This document shows, piece after piece, positions 15,048 through 24,451 of a DNA stretch of 28,188 bases; within the stretch, counting starts at the first letter, position 1; each line of letters begins with the position of its first letter. Source of the stretch: an uncultured Chromatiaceae bacterium. GTDB taxonomy: Bacteria; Pseudomonadota; Gammaproteobacteria; Enterobacterales; Alteromonadaceae. The DNA is taken from positions 1 through 28,188 of the forward strand of contig CAMLSF010000030.1 of the NCBI GenBank assembly GCA_946482615.1, in the 5' to 3' direction. The position numbers and the translations under genes were made by a program. The notes under the pieces were generated by a model. That model ran no database searches, was not told where the DNA came from, and saw only the letters and a program-made list of their open reading frames with translations.

Positions 15048-15085
15048 CAGCTGGTCTCTGTTCACAAGATAGACCAGCTGTTTTT
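15048..15085 (+). terminator. Intrinsic terminator of astE
   Basis: CAGCTGGTCT (15048-15057) and AGACCAGCTG (15071-15080) form a perfect ten-pair stem around a 13-base loop, followed immediately by TTTTT. Between it and the dehydrogenase operon (15086-15295) I see no gene and no well-spaced promoter. Confidence 0.88.
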
Positions 15086-15295
15086 ATTTATGCATCAGGT
15101 TGCAATGCAGTTTACGTAAAGGTAAAGTTGCGGCCGAAAATAATAAGAAAACAGCTAAACTTATAAAGCACGTAAAACAAAAATAATGGTCAGGGCAAAC
15201 GGGGAAACGCAATTCACGAATAAAGAGTGGTCAGCAAGCCACCAGGCGTTCATATCGTTGCCACAGTCTGACGGATACAACCAAAAGAGACACCT

Positions 15296-16480
15296 ATGAC
15301 TAACCCCAATAACGCAACCATCTCTACAGTGCACACAGCTGAGTTTACCAGCGGTCACGCGTTACAAATTCCTACGCTGCGTATCCTGCAGGATGACGGC
15401 TCTTTATACCCAGGTGCCGAAGCGCCACAACTTGATAAAACCACAGCTCTGAAAATGTACGACAGCATGCAGTTTATCCGCATCCTGGACGAACGTATGC
15501 TGGCTGCTCAGCGTCAGGGCCGGATCAGTTTTTATATGCAGTGTTTAGGCGAAGAAGCCGCCACTGTTGGCAGTGCTGCTGCACTGGACGATAAAGACAT
15601 GATTATGGCGCAGTACCGTGAACAAGGCGCTTTGCGTTATCGTGGTTTTAGTCTGGAACAGTTTATGAATCAGCTGTTTTCCAACGAAAAAGACTTAGGC
15701 AAAGGTCGCCAGATGCCGGTGCATTACGGTAGCAAAGACATTTATTACATGACGATTTCATCACCGCTGGGCACACAAATTCCTCAGGCCAGTGGTTATG
15801 CGTATGCGCAAAAGTTACGCGGACTGAAAAACACCACCATTTGTTATTTTGGTGAAGGTGCAGCGTCCGAAGGTGACTTCCACGCCGGTTTAAATATGGC
15901 CGCTGTGCATAAAGCCCCTGTAATTTTCTTCTGCCGTAATAACGGTTATGCCATTTCAACTCCTGCCAACGAACAATTTAAAGGCGATGGTATTGCCTGT
16001 CGTGGTGTAGGTTATGGCATCAAAGCGATACGGGTGGACGGTGCGGATATTCTGGCTGTGTACAAAGCCACCCAGATGGCGCGCGACTACGCTCTGGAAC
16101 ATGAAGAGCCGATTCTCATCGAATCTATTGCCTATCGTTTAGGCGCGCATTCTTCTTCCGATGACCCAAGTGGTTACCGCTCGAAAGAAGAAGAAGAGCT
16201 GTGGCGAAAAAACGACCCAATTTCCCGTTTCCGTTTATGGCTGGTAAAACAAGGCTGGCTGGATGAAGAAGCTGACAAAACTAAACTGGATGCGCTGCGT
16301 CAGGAAATTCTGGATGCGCTAAAAGTAGCGGAAAAAGTGGCCAAACCTGGCATCGAACATCTGATGAGTGATGTATACGAAACACCTATTCCACTGTTGA
16401 ACGAACAATTAGAAGAACTAAAAGCACATATCAGAAAGTACCCGGATGCCTATCCGGTGACGGCGGGGAGATTTGAATAA
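15296..16480 (+). CDS. bkdA1: Branched-chain 2-oxoacid dehydrogenase E1 component, alpha subunit
   Basis: 394 residues. It is the thiamine-diphosphate-dependent subunit that, with the beta subunit, decarboxylates branched-chain 2-oxoacids from Leu, Ile and Val. [34 protein letters not shown] and [11 protein letters not shown] are hallmark BCKDH E1-alpha segments, distinct from pyruvate dehydrogenase. The thiamine-binding motif runs from GEGAASEGD (Gly186) to NN at 215-216. [20 protein letters not shown] is the phosphorylation-loop region of the family. It is the first gene of a three-gene operon and overlaps the next by one base (TAATG). The N-terminal 25 residues are variable, and the ribosome site AAGAGA is weak. 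Confidence 0.95.
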   Translation: MTNPNNATISTVHTAEFTSGHALQIPTLRILQDDGSLYPGAEAPQLDKTTALKMYDSMQFIRILDERMLAAQRQGRISFYMQCLGEEAATVGSAAALDDKDMIMAQYREQGALRYRGFSLEQFMNQLFSNEKDLGKGRQMPVHYGSKDIYYMTISSPLGTQIPQASGYAYAQKLRGLKNTTICYFGEGAASEGDFHAGLNMAAVHKAPVIFFCRNNGYAISTPANEQFKGDGIACRGVGYGIKAIRVDGADILAVYKATQMARDYALEHEEPILIESIAYRLGAHSSSDDPSGYRSKEEEELWRKNDPISRFRLWLVKQGWLDEEADKTKLDALRQEILDALKVAEKVAKPGIEHLMSDVYETPIPLLNEQLEELKAHIRKYPDAYPVTAGRFE

Positions 16481-17457
16481 TGGCTAAGATGAATATGTTG
16501 CAGGCGATCAACAACGCCTTAGATTTAGCCATGGCCAAAGACGATGGTGTTGTGTGTTTTGGTGAAGACGTTGGCCACTTTGGTGGTGTATTCCGCGCTA
16601 CCAGCAAGTTGCAGGAAAAATACGGTAAAGCCCGTTGTTTCAATACCCCTTTAACTGAACAAGGCATAGCGGGTTTTGCTAACGGTATGGCGGCTCAGGG
16701 CATGAAACCTGTGGCTGAAATTCAATTTGCTGATTATATCTTCCCGGCCTTTGATCAGATTGTGAATGAAACGGCTAAGTTCCGTTACCGCTCAGGCAAT
16801 GAGTTTAATGTCGGTGGTTTAGTGTTCCGCACACCTTACGGTGGTGGTATTGCCGGTGGTCATTACCATAGCCAGTCGCCTGAAGCGTATTTTGCCCATA
16901 CTCCAGGTTTAAAAATTGTGGTGCCACGCGACCCGGCTCAGGCCAAAGGTTTGTTATTAGCCGCCATTAATTGCCCGGATCCGGTGATTTTCTTTGAACC
17001 TAAAAAGTTATACCGCGCCTCAGTGGGTGAAGTATCAGAAGACTATTACGAAATTCCACTGGGCAAAGCCGAAGTGTTGCAACAGGGCAAAGACGTCACC
17101 GTATTAGCCTGGGGCGCACAGATGGAAATTATCCAGAAGGCAGTGGAGATGGCAGAGGCCGAAGGCATCTCCTGTGAAGTGATTGACCTTCGCAGCATTC
17201 AGCCCTGGGATGTTGACACTGTGGCAGAGTCTGTGATGAAAACCGGCCGTTTAGTCATTAACCATGAAGCACCATTAACAGGTGGTTTTGCCGCTGAAAT
17301 CGCATCCACTATTCAGAAAAAATGCTTCCTGCATCTGGAAAGCCCTATTGAACGGGTTTGTGGTTTAGATATTCCATACCCGCTGGCACTGGAAAAAGAA
17401 TATGTGCCCGATCATCTGAAAACTTACGAAGCGATAAAACGCTCGGTGAACTTCTAA
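16480..17457 (+). CDS. bkdA2: Branched-chain 2-oxoacid dehydrogenase E1 component, beta subunit
   Basis: 325 residues, the normal E1-beta length. It forms the alpha2-beta2 E1 enzyme with the preceding product. Typical stretches are [31 protein letters not shown], and [20 protein letters not shown], which helps form the active site and bind K+. The C-terminal transketolase-like domain begins near residue 200 ([14 protein letters not shown]) and includes [19 protein letters not shown] in the end of the alpha gene serves as the ribosome site. It is followed by the E2 gene ten bases on. Confidence 0.95.
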   Translation: MAKMNMLQAINNALDLAMAKDDGVVCFGEDVGHFGGVFRATSKLQEKYGKARCFNTPLTEQGIAGFANGMAAQGMKPVAEIQFADYIFPAFDQIVNETAKFRYRSGNEFNVGGLVFRTPYGGGIAGGHYHSQSPEAYFAHTPGLKIVVPRDPAQAKGLLLAAINCPDPVIFFEPKKLYRASVGEVSEDYYEIPLGKAEVLQQGKDVTVLAWGAQMEIIQKAVEMAEAEGISCEVIDLRSIQPWDVDTVAESVMKTGRLVINHEAPLTGGFAAEIASTIQKKCFLHLESPIERVCGLDIPYPLALEKEYVPDHLKTYEAIKRSVNF

Positions 17458-17467
17458 GGAAAGCCAG

Positions 17468-19036
17468 ATGAAAAAAGATTTTATTCTGCCGGATATTGGC
17501 GAAGGCATAGTCGAGTGTGAAATCGTGGAATGGCTGGTGAAAGAAGGTGATCGTATCACTGAAGATCAGCCGGTTTGTGATGTGATGACCGACAAAGCTT
17601 TAGTGCAAATCCCTGCTGTGTACGACGGTGTGGTGACCAAACTTTATTACGCCAAAGGTGATATCGCCAAAGTGCATGCACCTTTGTTTGAAATGGATAC
17701 AGACGGCGCTGCGCCAGCTGTTGCAGCTCCATCTGCTCCGGCTCAAACTCCAGCCGCCGTAACCTCTGGCAAACAGCTGGAAGACTTTATCCTGCCTGAT
17801 ATAGGCGAAGGTATTGTTGAGTGTGAAATTGTTGAATGGCTGATCAAAGAAGGCGACGTGTTAGCCGAAGATCAACCGGTCTGTGACGTGATGACCGACA
17901 AAGCTTTAGTGCAAATACCGGCTAAATACGCAGGTAAAGTGGTGAAGCTGCATTACGCCAAAGGTGAAATCGCCAAAGTGCATAGCCCGCTGTTTCAACA
18001 GGAAATCGCCGGTGCTTCCACTGCTTCTCAGGCTGTTGTTGCAGCGCCAGTCGCCACAGCGGTTTGTGCTGCCAAAGCAGCCTCTGTTACCGCAGCTTCC
18101 ACTGCAGCTCCGGCAGGCAATGGCAAGGCTTTAGCCAGCCCTGCAGTGCGTCGTTTAGCCCGTGAACTTAGCATCGACTTATCCTTAGTACCAGGTTCCG
18201 GCGAAAAAGGCCGGGTCTATAAAGAGGATGTGAAAGCTTATGCCAATGGTGGTACAGCTTCTGCTGTAGCCAAAGCTGCTGCAACTCCAGTCAAAGCCGC
18301 TGTGGCCACTACAGTTGTGACCAGCACTGGCGGCAGCCGTGTTGAACCTATCAAAGGCATTAAAGCGGCTATGGCGCGTCAGATGCAGGATTCGGTATCG
18401 ACCATTCCGCATTTTACCTACTGTGAAGAAATTGATTTAACAGAGCTGATTGCACTTCGTGGCCAGCTGAAAGATCAATATGCCAAGCAGGGTATTAAGC
18501 TCACCTTGATGCCGTTTTTTATGAAAGCCATGTCGCTGGCCATTAAGCAGTTCCCTATTATGAACAGCCAGGTCAATAGCGACTGTTCAGAGCTGACCTA
18601 TTTTGACGACCACAATATTGGTATAGCGGTGGATTCTAAAGTGGGTTTACTGGTGCCAAATATCAAAGGTTGTCAGAACAAGTCGATAGTGCAAATTGCC
18701 CAGGAACTAACCAAGCTGACAGACGCCGCCCGAGAAGGCCGTGTCAGCCCGGCAGAGCTTAAAGGCGGTACTATCACTATTTCTAACATTGGCGCTATTG
18801 GTGGCACTGTGGCCACTCCTATTATCAATAAACCGGAAGTGGCGATAGTAGCGCTGGGTAAAACCCAATTGTTGCCACGTTTTAACGCCAAAGGTGAAGT
18901 GGAAGGCCGCTCTCTGATGCAAATCAGTTGGTCTGGAGATCACCGCGTGATAGACGGTGGCACCATAGCCCGTTTTACTAACCTGTGGAAAAGCTATCTG
19001 GAACAGCCATCTTCTATGCTGCTGTCTATGGTCTAA
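17468..19036 (+). CDS. bkdB: Dihydrolipoyl acyltransferase (E2) of branched-chain 2-oxoacid dehydrogenase, two lipoyl domains
   Basis: 522 residues. Two lipoyl domains (about 1-75 and 103-178) carry Lys43 and Lys145 in VCDVMTDKALVQIP. Each is followed by an Ala/Pro/Val-rich hinge. A peripheral-subunit-binding domain spans about 222-258 (ASPAVRRLARELSIDL), and the catalytic acyltransferase domain about 290-520 has the active-site HRVIDGG (His492, Asp496). It transfers the acyl group from E1 to CoA and forms the complex core. Many bacterial BCKDH E2 proteins have one lipoyl domain; the two here are nearly identical in protein and DNA, so the duplication looks recent or is kept homogeneous. AAGGA precedes the ATG. 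No E3 gene follows, so lipoamide dehydrogenase must come from elsewhere. A strong terminator ends the operon. Confidence 0.95.
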   Translation: MKKDFILPDIGEGIVECEIVEWLVKEGDRITEDQPVCDVMTDKALVQIPAVYDGVVTKLYYAKGDIAKVHAPLFEMDTDGAAPAVAAPSAPAQTPAAVTSGKQLEDFILPDIGEGIVECEIVEWLIKEGDVLAEDQPVCDVMTDKALVQIPAKYAGKVVKLHYAKGEIAKVHSPLFQQEIAGASTASQAVVAAPVATAVCAAKAASVTAASTAAPAGNGKALASPAVRRLARELSIDLSLVPGSGEKGRVYKEDVKAYANGGTASAVAKAAATPVKAAVATTVVTSTGGSRVEPIKGIKAAMARQMQDSVSTIPHFTYCEEIDLTELIALRGQLKDQYAKQGIKLTLMPFFMKAMSLAIKQFPIMNSQVNSDCSELTYFDDHNIGIAVDSKVGLLVPNIKGCQNKSIVQIAQELTKLTDAAREGRVSPAELKGGTITISNIGAIGGTVATPIINKPEVAIVALGKTQLLPRFNAKGEVEGRSLMQISWSGDHRVIDGGTIARFTNLWKSYLEQPSSMLLSMV

Positions 19037-19080
19037 ACCATTGATAAATAGCTGGTCATTGGCTTAGTTCTTTGCTACAA

Positions 19081-19112
19081 AACCCGGATGATCGAAACTC
19101 ATCCGGGTTTTT
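19081..19112 (+). terminator. Intrinsic terminator of the BCKDH operon
   Basis: AACCCGGATGA and TCATCCGGGTT pair perfectly over 11 bases around a seven-base loop, followed by TTTCGTTTT. It starts 45 bases after the E2 stop and isolates the operon from the kinase gene. Confidence 0.9.
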
Positions 19113-19141
19113 CGTTTTAAGGTCATTACGACGGGTAGTGC

Positions 19142-20968
19142 ATGGATAAACATCAGCTTCGTAACTTCTATATCCCCGAAGAGCAGTCGGTTTACCTGCT
19201 TAACGCTAACGATGCGAAAAAGCTCAAAGACTGGGTGGCGCTTTGTATCTCTGAACTGGAGAAACTGGGCTATCGCCAGATTGAGCTGGTGGGCAAGGGC
19301 GCTTATGGTTTTGTTTTTGCCGGCCTTGATCAAAAGCAGCAGGATGTGGTGTTTAAATTTTCCCGTATTAATTTACCGCCTCATATTCAGGAGCGATTAG
19401 CCGACGAAGGTTATATGTTGTCTCAGGCCGCGCATCCGAATGTGCCGCCATTTTTTACTTATCAGTTGGTAAAAAAGCAGGGCATTTTGATGATGGGCCG
19501 CGCCAAAGGGGTGGATCTGGAGCACTACAGCCTGAAACAGGGCCGTGTGCCGGTCAGGTTATTACTGGATATTGCCACTCAGCTTGCGAGTTTATTGCAG
19601 GCTTTGCGCCAGCATAAAAAAGACGGCGAAATTGCGCCTATAGTGCATGGCGATATTAAACCGTCCAATATTGTCTACGATGAGAGCACCAATCAAATCA
19701 GTCTGGTGGATTGGGGCTCTTCAGTCTTTGCTCAGCTGGACAGCGAAGGCCATTACATAGGCAACAATGTTATGCAGCTGATGTCGTCGGATTTACAAAC
19801 ATCCAATGCGCGTTTAGGTGATGTGTATTTTATTGGCCCTGAGCAGCGCTCTGGTGCTTTATCCAGCCCACGTTTTGATGAGCAGGGTGTGGCCAGTACT
19901 TTGTATGCGCTGGCGTCCGGCCAGTCCTGTCGTTTTGGCCGCAAGGCGATACCAGCACGCAGTCTGGGCTTGCCGATGGAATTTGCCACTATGCTCGACA
20001 GTATGCTGTCTGACGATTTACTGCTACGCCAGCAAGCCGGGGATTATTTCCTCAAAGCTATGCCACGATTACAGCATCTGGTGACACCTGATTTATCACT
20101 GCTCAGCACTGAAGCTGTATTGCCTGTCTGGACCAGTGATAAAACCCAGGAGCTGGATACTGTGGTTTATTCATCGCGTAAATCCTTTTTGCGTGAACAC
20201 AGTGATGAAGAAGGCATTCAGTACATAGACGATGTGCAGTTGGAACGTTATTACAAAAACTACCTGGAGGGCATGGGCGAAACTGAGAAAGCTTTTGTCG
20301 CCGCCGTCAGCCGTTTGGGCCGTTATCCTGTGGTGGGTGGTATAGCGATCCACTGGCAAAGCACAGGTGTTTATATCGACTCCAGCCTGAATTTGTTTGA
20401 CGAGAGCTTACAAAAAGCTTTTGCTGTGGCTGTCAATAACGTGGTGCAACTGGCGCGTGCTATCGCCAAAGTGGGTATTTTTAAAGCTTGTTTATTTGAT
20501 GCCCGCCAGACCATTCATATAGCGCGGGAGAGCACAGCTGAGCCTTTTGTTGTGCCGCCAGGCACTGTGCTTAAATACGAACTGGGTCAGAGCCAGCTGG
20601 ACGATCGCAGCGCTCAGCACAGTTACTTTGAAGATGGTAAAGACCCCGACGAGCAACTGGTATTGCCGGACGGCATAATGGACGATCTGGCTGCTTTGAA
20701 TTTAATCCGCCACACCGGCTGCATTATTTTTGAAGTCACGCCTTTGTATATGAAAATACATAACTATTACCGTTTACTTGAACCCGCAGCCGAAGCGCAG
20801 TTTGCCGCTTTGCTGCAAAGTATTCTGGCCAAAGTGCCGTTAATCAGCGGTGAAGGGGTCGGTGGTTTTATGAAGTTGCCACATAAAGATACCCGGCATT
20901 TCAGTCACCAGAGCCAGCAGGAACTTTGTTATTATCCTGCCAATCCTATGAATTTTATGAAGTCCTGA
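19142..20968 (+). CDS. Hanks-type serine/threonine protein kinase with unassigned C-terminal half
   Basis: 608 residues, no membrane segment, so probably cytosolic. The kinase domain spans about 45-325: Gly-rich loop GKGAYGFVF (51-59), ATP-binding Lys72 in VVFKFSR, catalytic loop HGDIKPSNI with Asp171 and Lys173, and DWG in place of DFG at 190-192. HGD for HRD means it is a non-RD kinase, probably not activated by activation-loop phosphorylation. The activation segment YFIGPEQR resembles the APE region. Residues from about 340 to 608 form a separate soluble region (ERYYKNYLEGMGETEKAFVA, VGGIAIHWQSTGVYIDSSL) that I cannot assign. The next gene, an exported aminopeptidase, starts 14 bases downstream, so the two are probably co-transcribed. 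Substrates are unknown. Confidence 0.88.
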   Translation: MDKHQLRNFYIPEEQSVYLLNANDAKKLKDWVALCISELEKLGYRQIELVGKGAYGFVFAGLDQKQQDVVFKFSRINLPPHIQERLADEGYMLSQAAHPNVPPFFTYQLVKKQGILMMGRAKGVDLEHYSLKQGRVPVRLLLDIATQLASLLQALRQHKKDGEIAPIVHGDIKPSNIVYDESTNQISLVDWGSSVFAQLDSEGHYIGNNVMQLMSSDLQTSNARLGDVYFIGPEQRSGALSSPRFDEQGVASTLYALASGQSCRFGRKAIPARSLGLPMEFATMLDSMLSDDLLLRQQAGDYFLKAMPRLQHLVTPDLSLLSTEAVLPVWTSDKTQELDTVVYSSRKSFLREHSDEEGIQYIDDVQLERYYKNYLEGMGETEKAFVAAVSRLGRYPVVGGIAIHWQSTGVYIDSSLNLFDESLQKAFAVAVNNVVQLARAIAKVGIFKACLFDARQTIHIARESTAEPFVVPPGTVLKYELGQSQLDDRSAQHSYFEDGKDPDEQLVLPDGIMDDLAALNLIRHTGCIIFEVTPLYMKIHNYYRLLEPAAEAQFAALLQSILAKVPLISGEGVGGFMKLPHKDTRHFSHQSQQELCYYPANPMNFMKS

Positions 20969-20982
20969 TTTCGGAGAAAAAA

Positions 20983-22809
20983 ATGCGTGTTGTTTTGCTG
21001 GTGCTGCTTATCCTTGCTGCCAAAGTGCAGGCGGCCGATCCTCATAGTTTCAGCAACTTTGCTTTGGTCAGTCACCCCAAACTGACACTGGATTTAACGG
21101 CTGATTTTGATAAGCAGCAACTCCATGGGTTTGTTGAGTTAGAGCTGGACTGGCATCATCCGGATGTGCGTGAACTGATTCTGGATAGCCGCGATCTGAG
21201 TATTAAAAAAGTCATGGGTCAATCTGCTGATGGCAAGTGGTTGCAACTAAGCCACAGTTTAGGAGAGAAATCGCCCACTCATGGTCAGGCGCTGCGTATT
21301 GAGTTCCCCTCCCAATGGCCCAAAGTGCGTATTTATTACCACACCAGCCCACAAGCTTCAGGCTTGCAGTGGCTGACGAAAGAGCAAAGCAGCGAAAAAC
21401 AACAGCCTTTTATGTACAGCCAGTCGCAGTCTATTCATGCCCGCAGCTGGATCCCGCTGCAGGACACGCCCGCAGTGCGGTTGAATTATCAGGCCCGTAT
21501 TCAGACCCCGAAAGAGTTGCTGGCAGTCATGGGCGCGGATAACAGCGCTAATACCGACAAAGACGGCGATTATTTTTTCCGTATGCCACAGGCTATTCCA
21601 TCTTATCTGATAGCGCTGGCGATAGGGGATTTGGAATTTAAAGCCATGTCAGAGCGCACCGGTGTCTATGCTGAAAAAGTCTGGCTGGATAAAGCTGTGG
21701 CTGAGTTTTCTGATACAGAGCAGATGATGCAAGTGGCAAGCAGCATCTATGGTGACTATCCATGGGGCCGTTATGATTTGCTGATTTTACCAGCCAGCTT
21801 TCCTTTTGGTGGTATGGAAAACCCACGTTTGTCTTTTATTACGCCTACTGTGATAGCAGGGGACAAAAGTCTGGTCAGTTTAATAGCGCATGAGCTGGCG
21901 CATTCCTGGTCTGGCAATTTAGTCACCAATGCTAGTTGGCACGAACTCTGGTTGAACGAAGGTTTCACCAACTATGTGGAAAACCGCATTATGGAGCAGG
22001 TATTCGGGCCTGAGCGTGCTTTGCTGGAACGCCAGTTGTCGGTTCAGGATTTAGAAAACGATCTGGACCAGCTTGATCCAAAAGATACGTTATTGGTGAC
22101 CGATTACACAGGACGGGACCCGGATGATGCTTTTACTCAGGTACCTTATGTCAAAGGCATGTTGTTTCTGCAGTTTTTAGAGCAACGTGTTGGCCGTGCT
22201 GTGTTTGATCCTTTTTTAAAAAACTATTTCCAGACTTTTGCTTTTCAAAGTATGGATACAGAAAAGTTTTTGCGTTACATGCGTAAAACCCTGCTGAATG
22301 ACCCGGACATTGTGTCTATGGGCGAAGTGCTGGAATGGTTGTACCAACCGGGGCTGGCCAGTACTTTTGTCGCGCCGGAGTCTGACGCCTTTAAACAGGT
22401 GGATCAGCAGCTGGCTTTATGGCAACAAAGCGGCAAGTTGACGGATTTACAGACAAACAGCTGGAGTATTCACCATTGGTTACATTTTATCGGCCAATTG
22501 GCTGCTACTGTCGACACTGCCCGGCTGCACCAGCTGGATCAGGGCTTTGGTTTAAGCCAGAGTCAAAATGCGGAAGTGGCAACAGCCTGGTTTAAAGTGG
22601 CGCTGGCAAAAAACTATACAGAAGCTTTACCTGCACTGGAGCAGTTTTTAATCAGAGTAGGACGGCGTAAGTTTGTGGTGCCTTTGTACCAACAACTCAG
22701 TCAAAACCCGCAAAGGTTAAGCTGGGCTCAGGTTGTGTATCAGAAAGCACGCTCGGGTTATCACCCTTTAACTCAGTCGGCTGTTGATAAGGTACTGAAG
22801 CTTATTTAA
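20983..22809 (+). CDS. Exported M1-family zinc aminopeptidase
   Basis: 608 residues from the ATG at 20983, chosen because GGAG lies six bases upstream and a signal peptide then follows (MRVVLLVLLILAAKVQA); an earlier in-frame ATG at 20926 lies inside the kinase gene. Catalytic features of M1 peptidases are all present: substrate-anchoring GGMEN at 276-280, zinc motif HELAH at 303-307, and the third ligand Glu326 in NEGFTNY, with 18 residues between His307 and Glu326. The N-terminal beta-saddle and helical C-domain resemble the leukotriene A4 hydrolase branch. It should remove N-terminal residues from peptides in the periplasm or outside. It sits 14 bases after the kinase stop. Confidence 0.93.
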   Translation: MRVVLLVLLILAAKVQAADPHSFSNFALVSHPKLTLDLTADFDKQQLHGFVELELDWHHPDVRELILDSRDLSIKKVMGQSADGKWLQLSHSLGEKSPTHGQALRIEFPSQWPKVRIYYHTSPQASGLQWLTKEQSSEKQQPFMYSQSQSIHARSWIPLQDTPAVRLNYQARIQTPKELLAVMGADNSANTDKDGDYFFRMPQAIPSYLIALAIGDLEFKAMSERTGVYAEKVWLDKAVAEFSDTEQMMQVASSIYGDYPWGRYDLLILPASFPFGGMENPRLSFITPTVIAGDKSLVSLIAHELAHSWSGNLVTNASWHELWLNEGFTNYVENRIMEQVFGPERALLERQLSVQDLENDLDQLDPKDTLLVTDYTGRDPDDAFTQVPYVKGMLFLQFLEQRVGRAVFDPFLKNYFQTFAFQSMDTEKFLRYMRKTLLNDPDIVSMGEVLEWLYQPGLASTFVAPESDAFKQVDQQLALWQQSGKLTDLQTNSWSIHHWLHFIGQLAATVDTARLHQLDQGFGLSQSQNAEVATAWFKVALAKNYTEALPALEQFLIRVGRRKFVVPLYQQLSQNPQRLSWAQVVYQKARSGYHPLTQSAVDKVLKLI

Positions 22810-22878
22810 TTTTTCAGTGGACGTTCAGCTCAGCAGAGTATTCTGTGCTGGAAAGATAGTATTTAACAGGATTTAAAA

Positions 22879-23559
22879 ATGAAAACAAAATTAGTCGCTC
22901 TTCTGGTCTCTAGCCTGAGTTTTGTCGCGTTGGCCGATGCTCCGGCGGTGAAAACTGTCACTGTATCCGGCTCTGCTGTGATGCAAGCCAAACCAGATGC
23001 CGTGCGTTTGAGTATGCAAATTCAGCAGACCTCTGAGAAAGTCAGTGATGCGAAACAAAAAGTAGACGATCAGGTGGCGGCTTTAAGTAAAGCGTTACGT
23101 AAGCTCGGAGTGAAAGACGACCAACTGAACAATGCGCCTTTGCGTATTCAACCGGATTATCAGCATGATCCGGAACGCAAATTACCACAGCGTTATCTGG
23201 TCAGTCGCGATATCACTGTGTCATTAAATGATTTATCCCTGTACAGCACAGTGCTGCAACAAGCAGCAGATTTAGGTGTGAATCAGATGAATCAGGCTGA
23301 ATTTTTAGTCAGTCAGTCGGATGAGTTGTATCAAAAAGCGCTGCAGCAGGCTTTTGCTCATGCCAAAACCAAGGCGGATTTATTAGCAAAAGCCAATGGT
23401 TTAAAGCTGGGTTCAGCGCAAAAAATCAATGAACAAGGTTATGCACCTGCTCCTGTAATGAAGATGGCCCGCGCTATGGCGGATGGTGCTGAAGTCAGCT
23501 TTGGTCAGACCGATATCAGAGCCGAAGTGTCAGTTGAGTTTGAAATGAACAGCCATTGA
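22879..23559 (+). CDS. SIMPL/DUF541 domain periplasmic protein
   Basis: 226 residues. A signal peptide (MKTKLVALLVSSLSFVALA) is followed by the SIMPL domain (about 25-225), recognised by VSGSAVMQAKPDAVRLSMQI, the VDDQVAALSKALRKLGVKDD helix, SRDITVSLNDLSLYSTVLQQ, and the end VSVEFEM. Family members include the E. coli oxidative-stress protein YggE and partners of an interleukin-1-receptor-associated kinase (the source of the name); the biochemical role is unclear. The ribosome site is AGGA. It follows the aminopeptidase by 69 bases in the same direction and may share its transcript. Confidence 0.88.
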   Translation: MKTKLVALLVSSLSFVALADAPAVKTVTVSGSAVMQAKPDAVRLSMQIQQTSEKVSDAKQKVDDQVAALSKALRKLGVKDDQLNNAPLRIQPDYQHDPERKLPQRYLVSRDITVSLNDLSLYSTVLQQAADLGVNQMNQAEFLVSQSDELYQKALQQAFAHAKTKADLLAKANGLKLGSAQKINEQGYAPAPVMKMARAMADGAEVSFGQTDIRAEVSVEFEMNSH

Positions 23560-23666
23560 TGCTTTATTGAACAAAAGGGGCTAAATCTTTTTCTGGCAGA
23601 GGTTTAAATTTCGCGACAAAACAAGTAATGTAGGGACCTTCGTAGTTATGGTAGAACCTATATTTC

Positions 23667-24140
23667 ATGCGTGAGCAAAAATCAGAATTTTATCAGCTGC
23701 TGCAACAGCAAGCTCAGTCTCTGATCGAAGACGAAACAGACCTGATTGCCAATATGGCAAACCTGAGTGCGTTGCTCTTTAATGAAATGCCTGATCTGAA
23801 CTGGTCAGGCTTTTATATTTTAAGGGATGACGTTTTAGTCTTAGGGCCGTTCCAGGGCAAAGTGGCTTGTGTCCGTATTCCTGTAGGCAAAGGGGTCTGC
23901 GGTACTGCAGTGGCTACTGGTGAAATCCAGTTGGTCAAAGATGTCCACGAGTTTCCGGGCCATATCGCCTGTGATGCCGCCAGCAATTCGGAAATTGTGT
24001 TGCCTGTGCGTCATAACGGCAAAATTATTGCGGTGCTGGATATTGATAGCCCAAGTCTGGCCCGTTTTGATTTGGATGATCAACAAGGTCTGGCCGGTTT
24101 GGTTCAGCTGTTTGAACAGCATCTGGCGCGGACTTTATGA
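23667..24140 (+). CDS. msrC: Free methionine-(R)-sulfoxide reductase, GAF domain
   Basis: 157 residues, a single GAF domain. It reduces free methionine R-sulfoxide using a Cys pair recycled by thioredoxin. Cys68, Cys78 and Cys102 have the same spacing (10 and 24) as the three Cys of E. coli MsrC, in VACVRIPVGKGVCGTAV and HIACDAASNSEIVLP. The substrate pocket segment LNWSGFYILRDD is also conserved. It overlaps the next small gene by four bases (ATGA). E. coli has the same neighbourhood, with proQ and prc downstream. The ribosome site is weak. Confidence 0.95.
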   Translation: MREQKSEFYQLLQQQAQSLIEDETDLIANMANLSALLFNEMPDLNWSGFYILRDDVLVLGPFQGKVACVRIPVGKGVCGTAVATGEIQLVKDVHEFPGHIACDAASNSEIVLPVRHNGKIIAVLDIDSPSLARFDLDDQQGLAGLVQLFEQHLARTL

Positions 24141-24445
24141 AAGATTTAGTCAATATTCAGGACTATTTATTCCAGGTGGCCGACGTAGGTGACTGGGAAG
24201 GTGAAGAAGAGATAGTCGCGGATCGGATTAACGCCATTTATCACGCTGTCTGGCGCCGTTTGCCTGAAGATATTTCAGCAGCCGAAATAGACCATCTACT
24301 TATTGCAATTTGGAACGAGCTACGAGGTAGTTTAGTTCTGTTAGAAGCAGATGAAGATGAATTGGTCGACTGGGCTATCTGTTACGTTAATAATCAATTA
24401 GAAGAAGGCATTAAATTAGACGATGCCGCTGATGAAGAAGAGTAA
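24137..24445 (+). CDS. Small acidic hypothetical protein between msrC and proQ
   Basis: 102 residues, strongly acidic, with the tail DDAADEEE. The sequence looks helical (VADRINAIYHAVWRRLPEDI, AEIDHLLIAIWNEL). It has no signal peptide, Cys or catalytic motif. The start overlaps the msrC stop as ATGA, and the stop lies six bases before proQ, so its translation is likely coupled to both neighbours. I recognise no domain. E. coli has no gene at this position as I recall, while related gammaproteobacteria may. A role linked to ProQ or oxidative repair is suggested only by position. Confidence 0.75.
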   Translation: MKDLVNIQDYLFQVADVGDWEGEEEIVADRINAIYHAVWRRLPEDISAAEIDHLLIAIWNELRGSLVLLEADEDELVDWAICYVNNQLEEGIKLDDAADEEE

Positions 24446-24451
24446 TTTTGC

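Noticed and set aside
20926..20982. Earlier in-frame ATG for the M1 aminopeptidase, overlapping the kinase gene
   Set aside because: It would add 19 residues before the signal peptide and has no ribosome site; the ATG at 20983 has GGAG at the correct distance.
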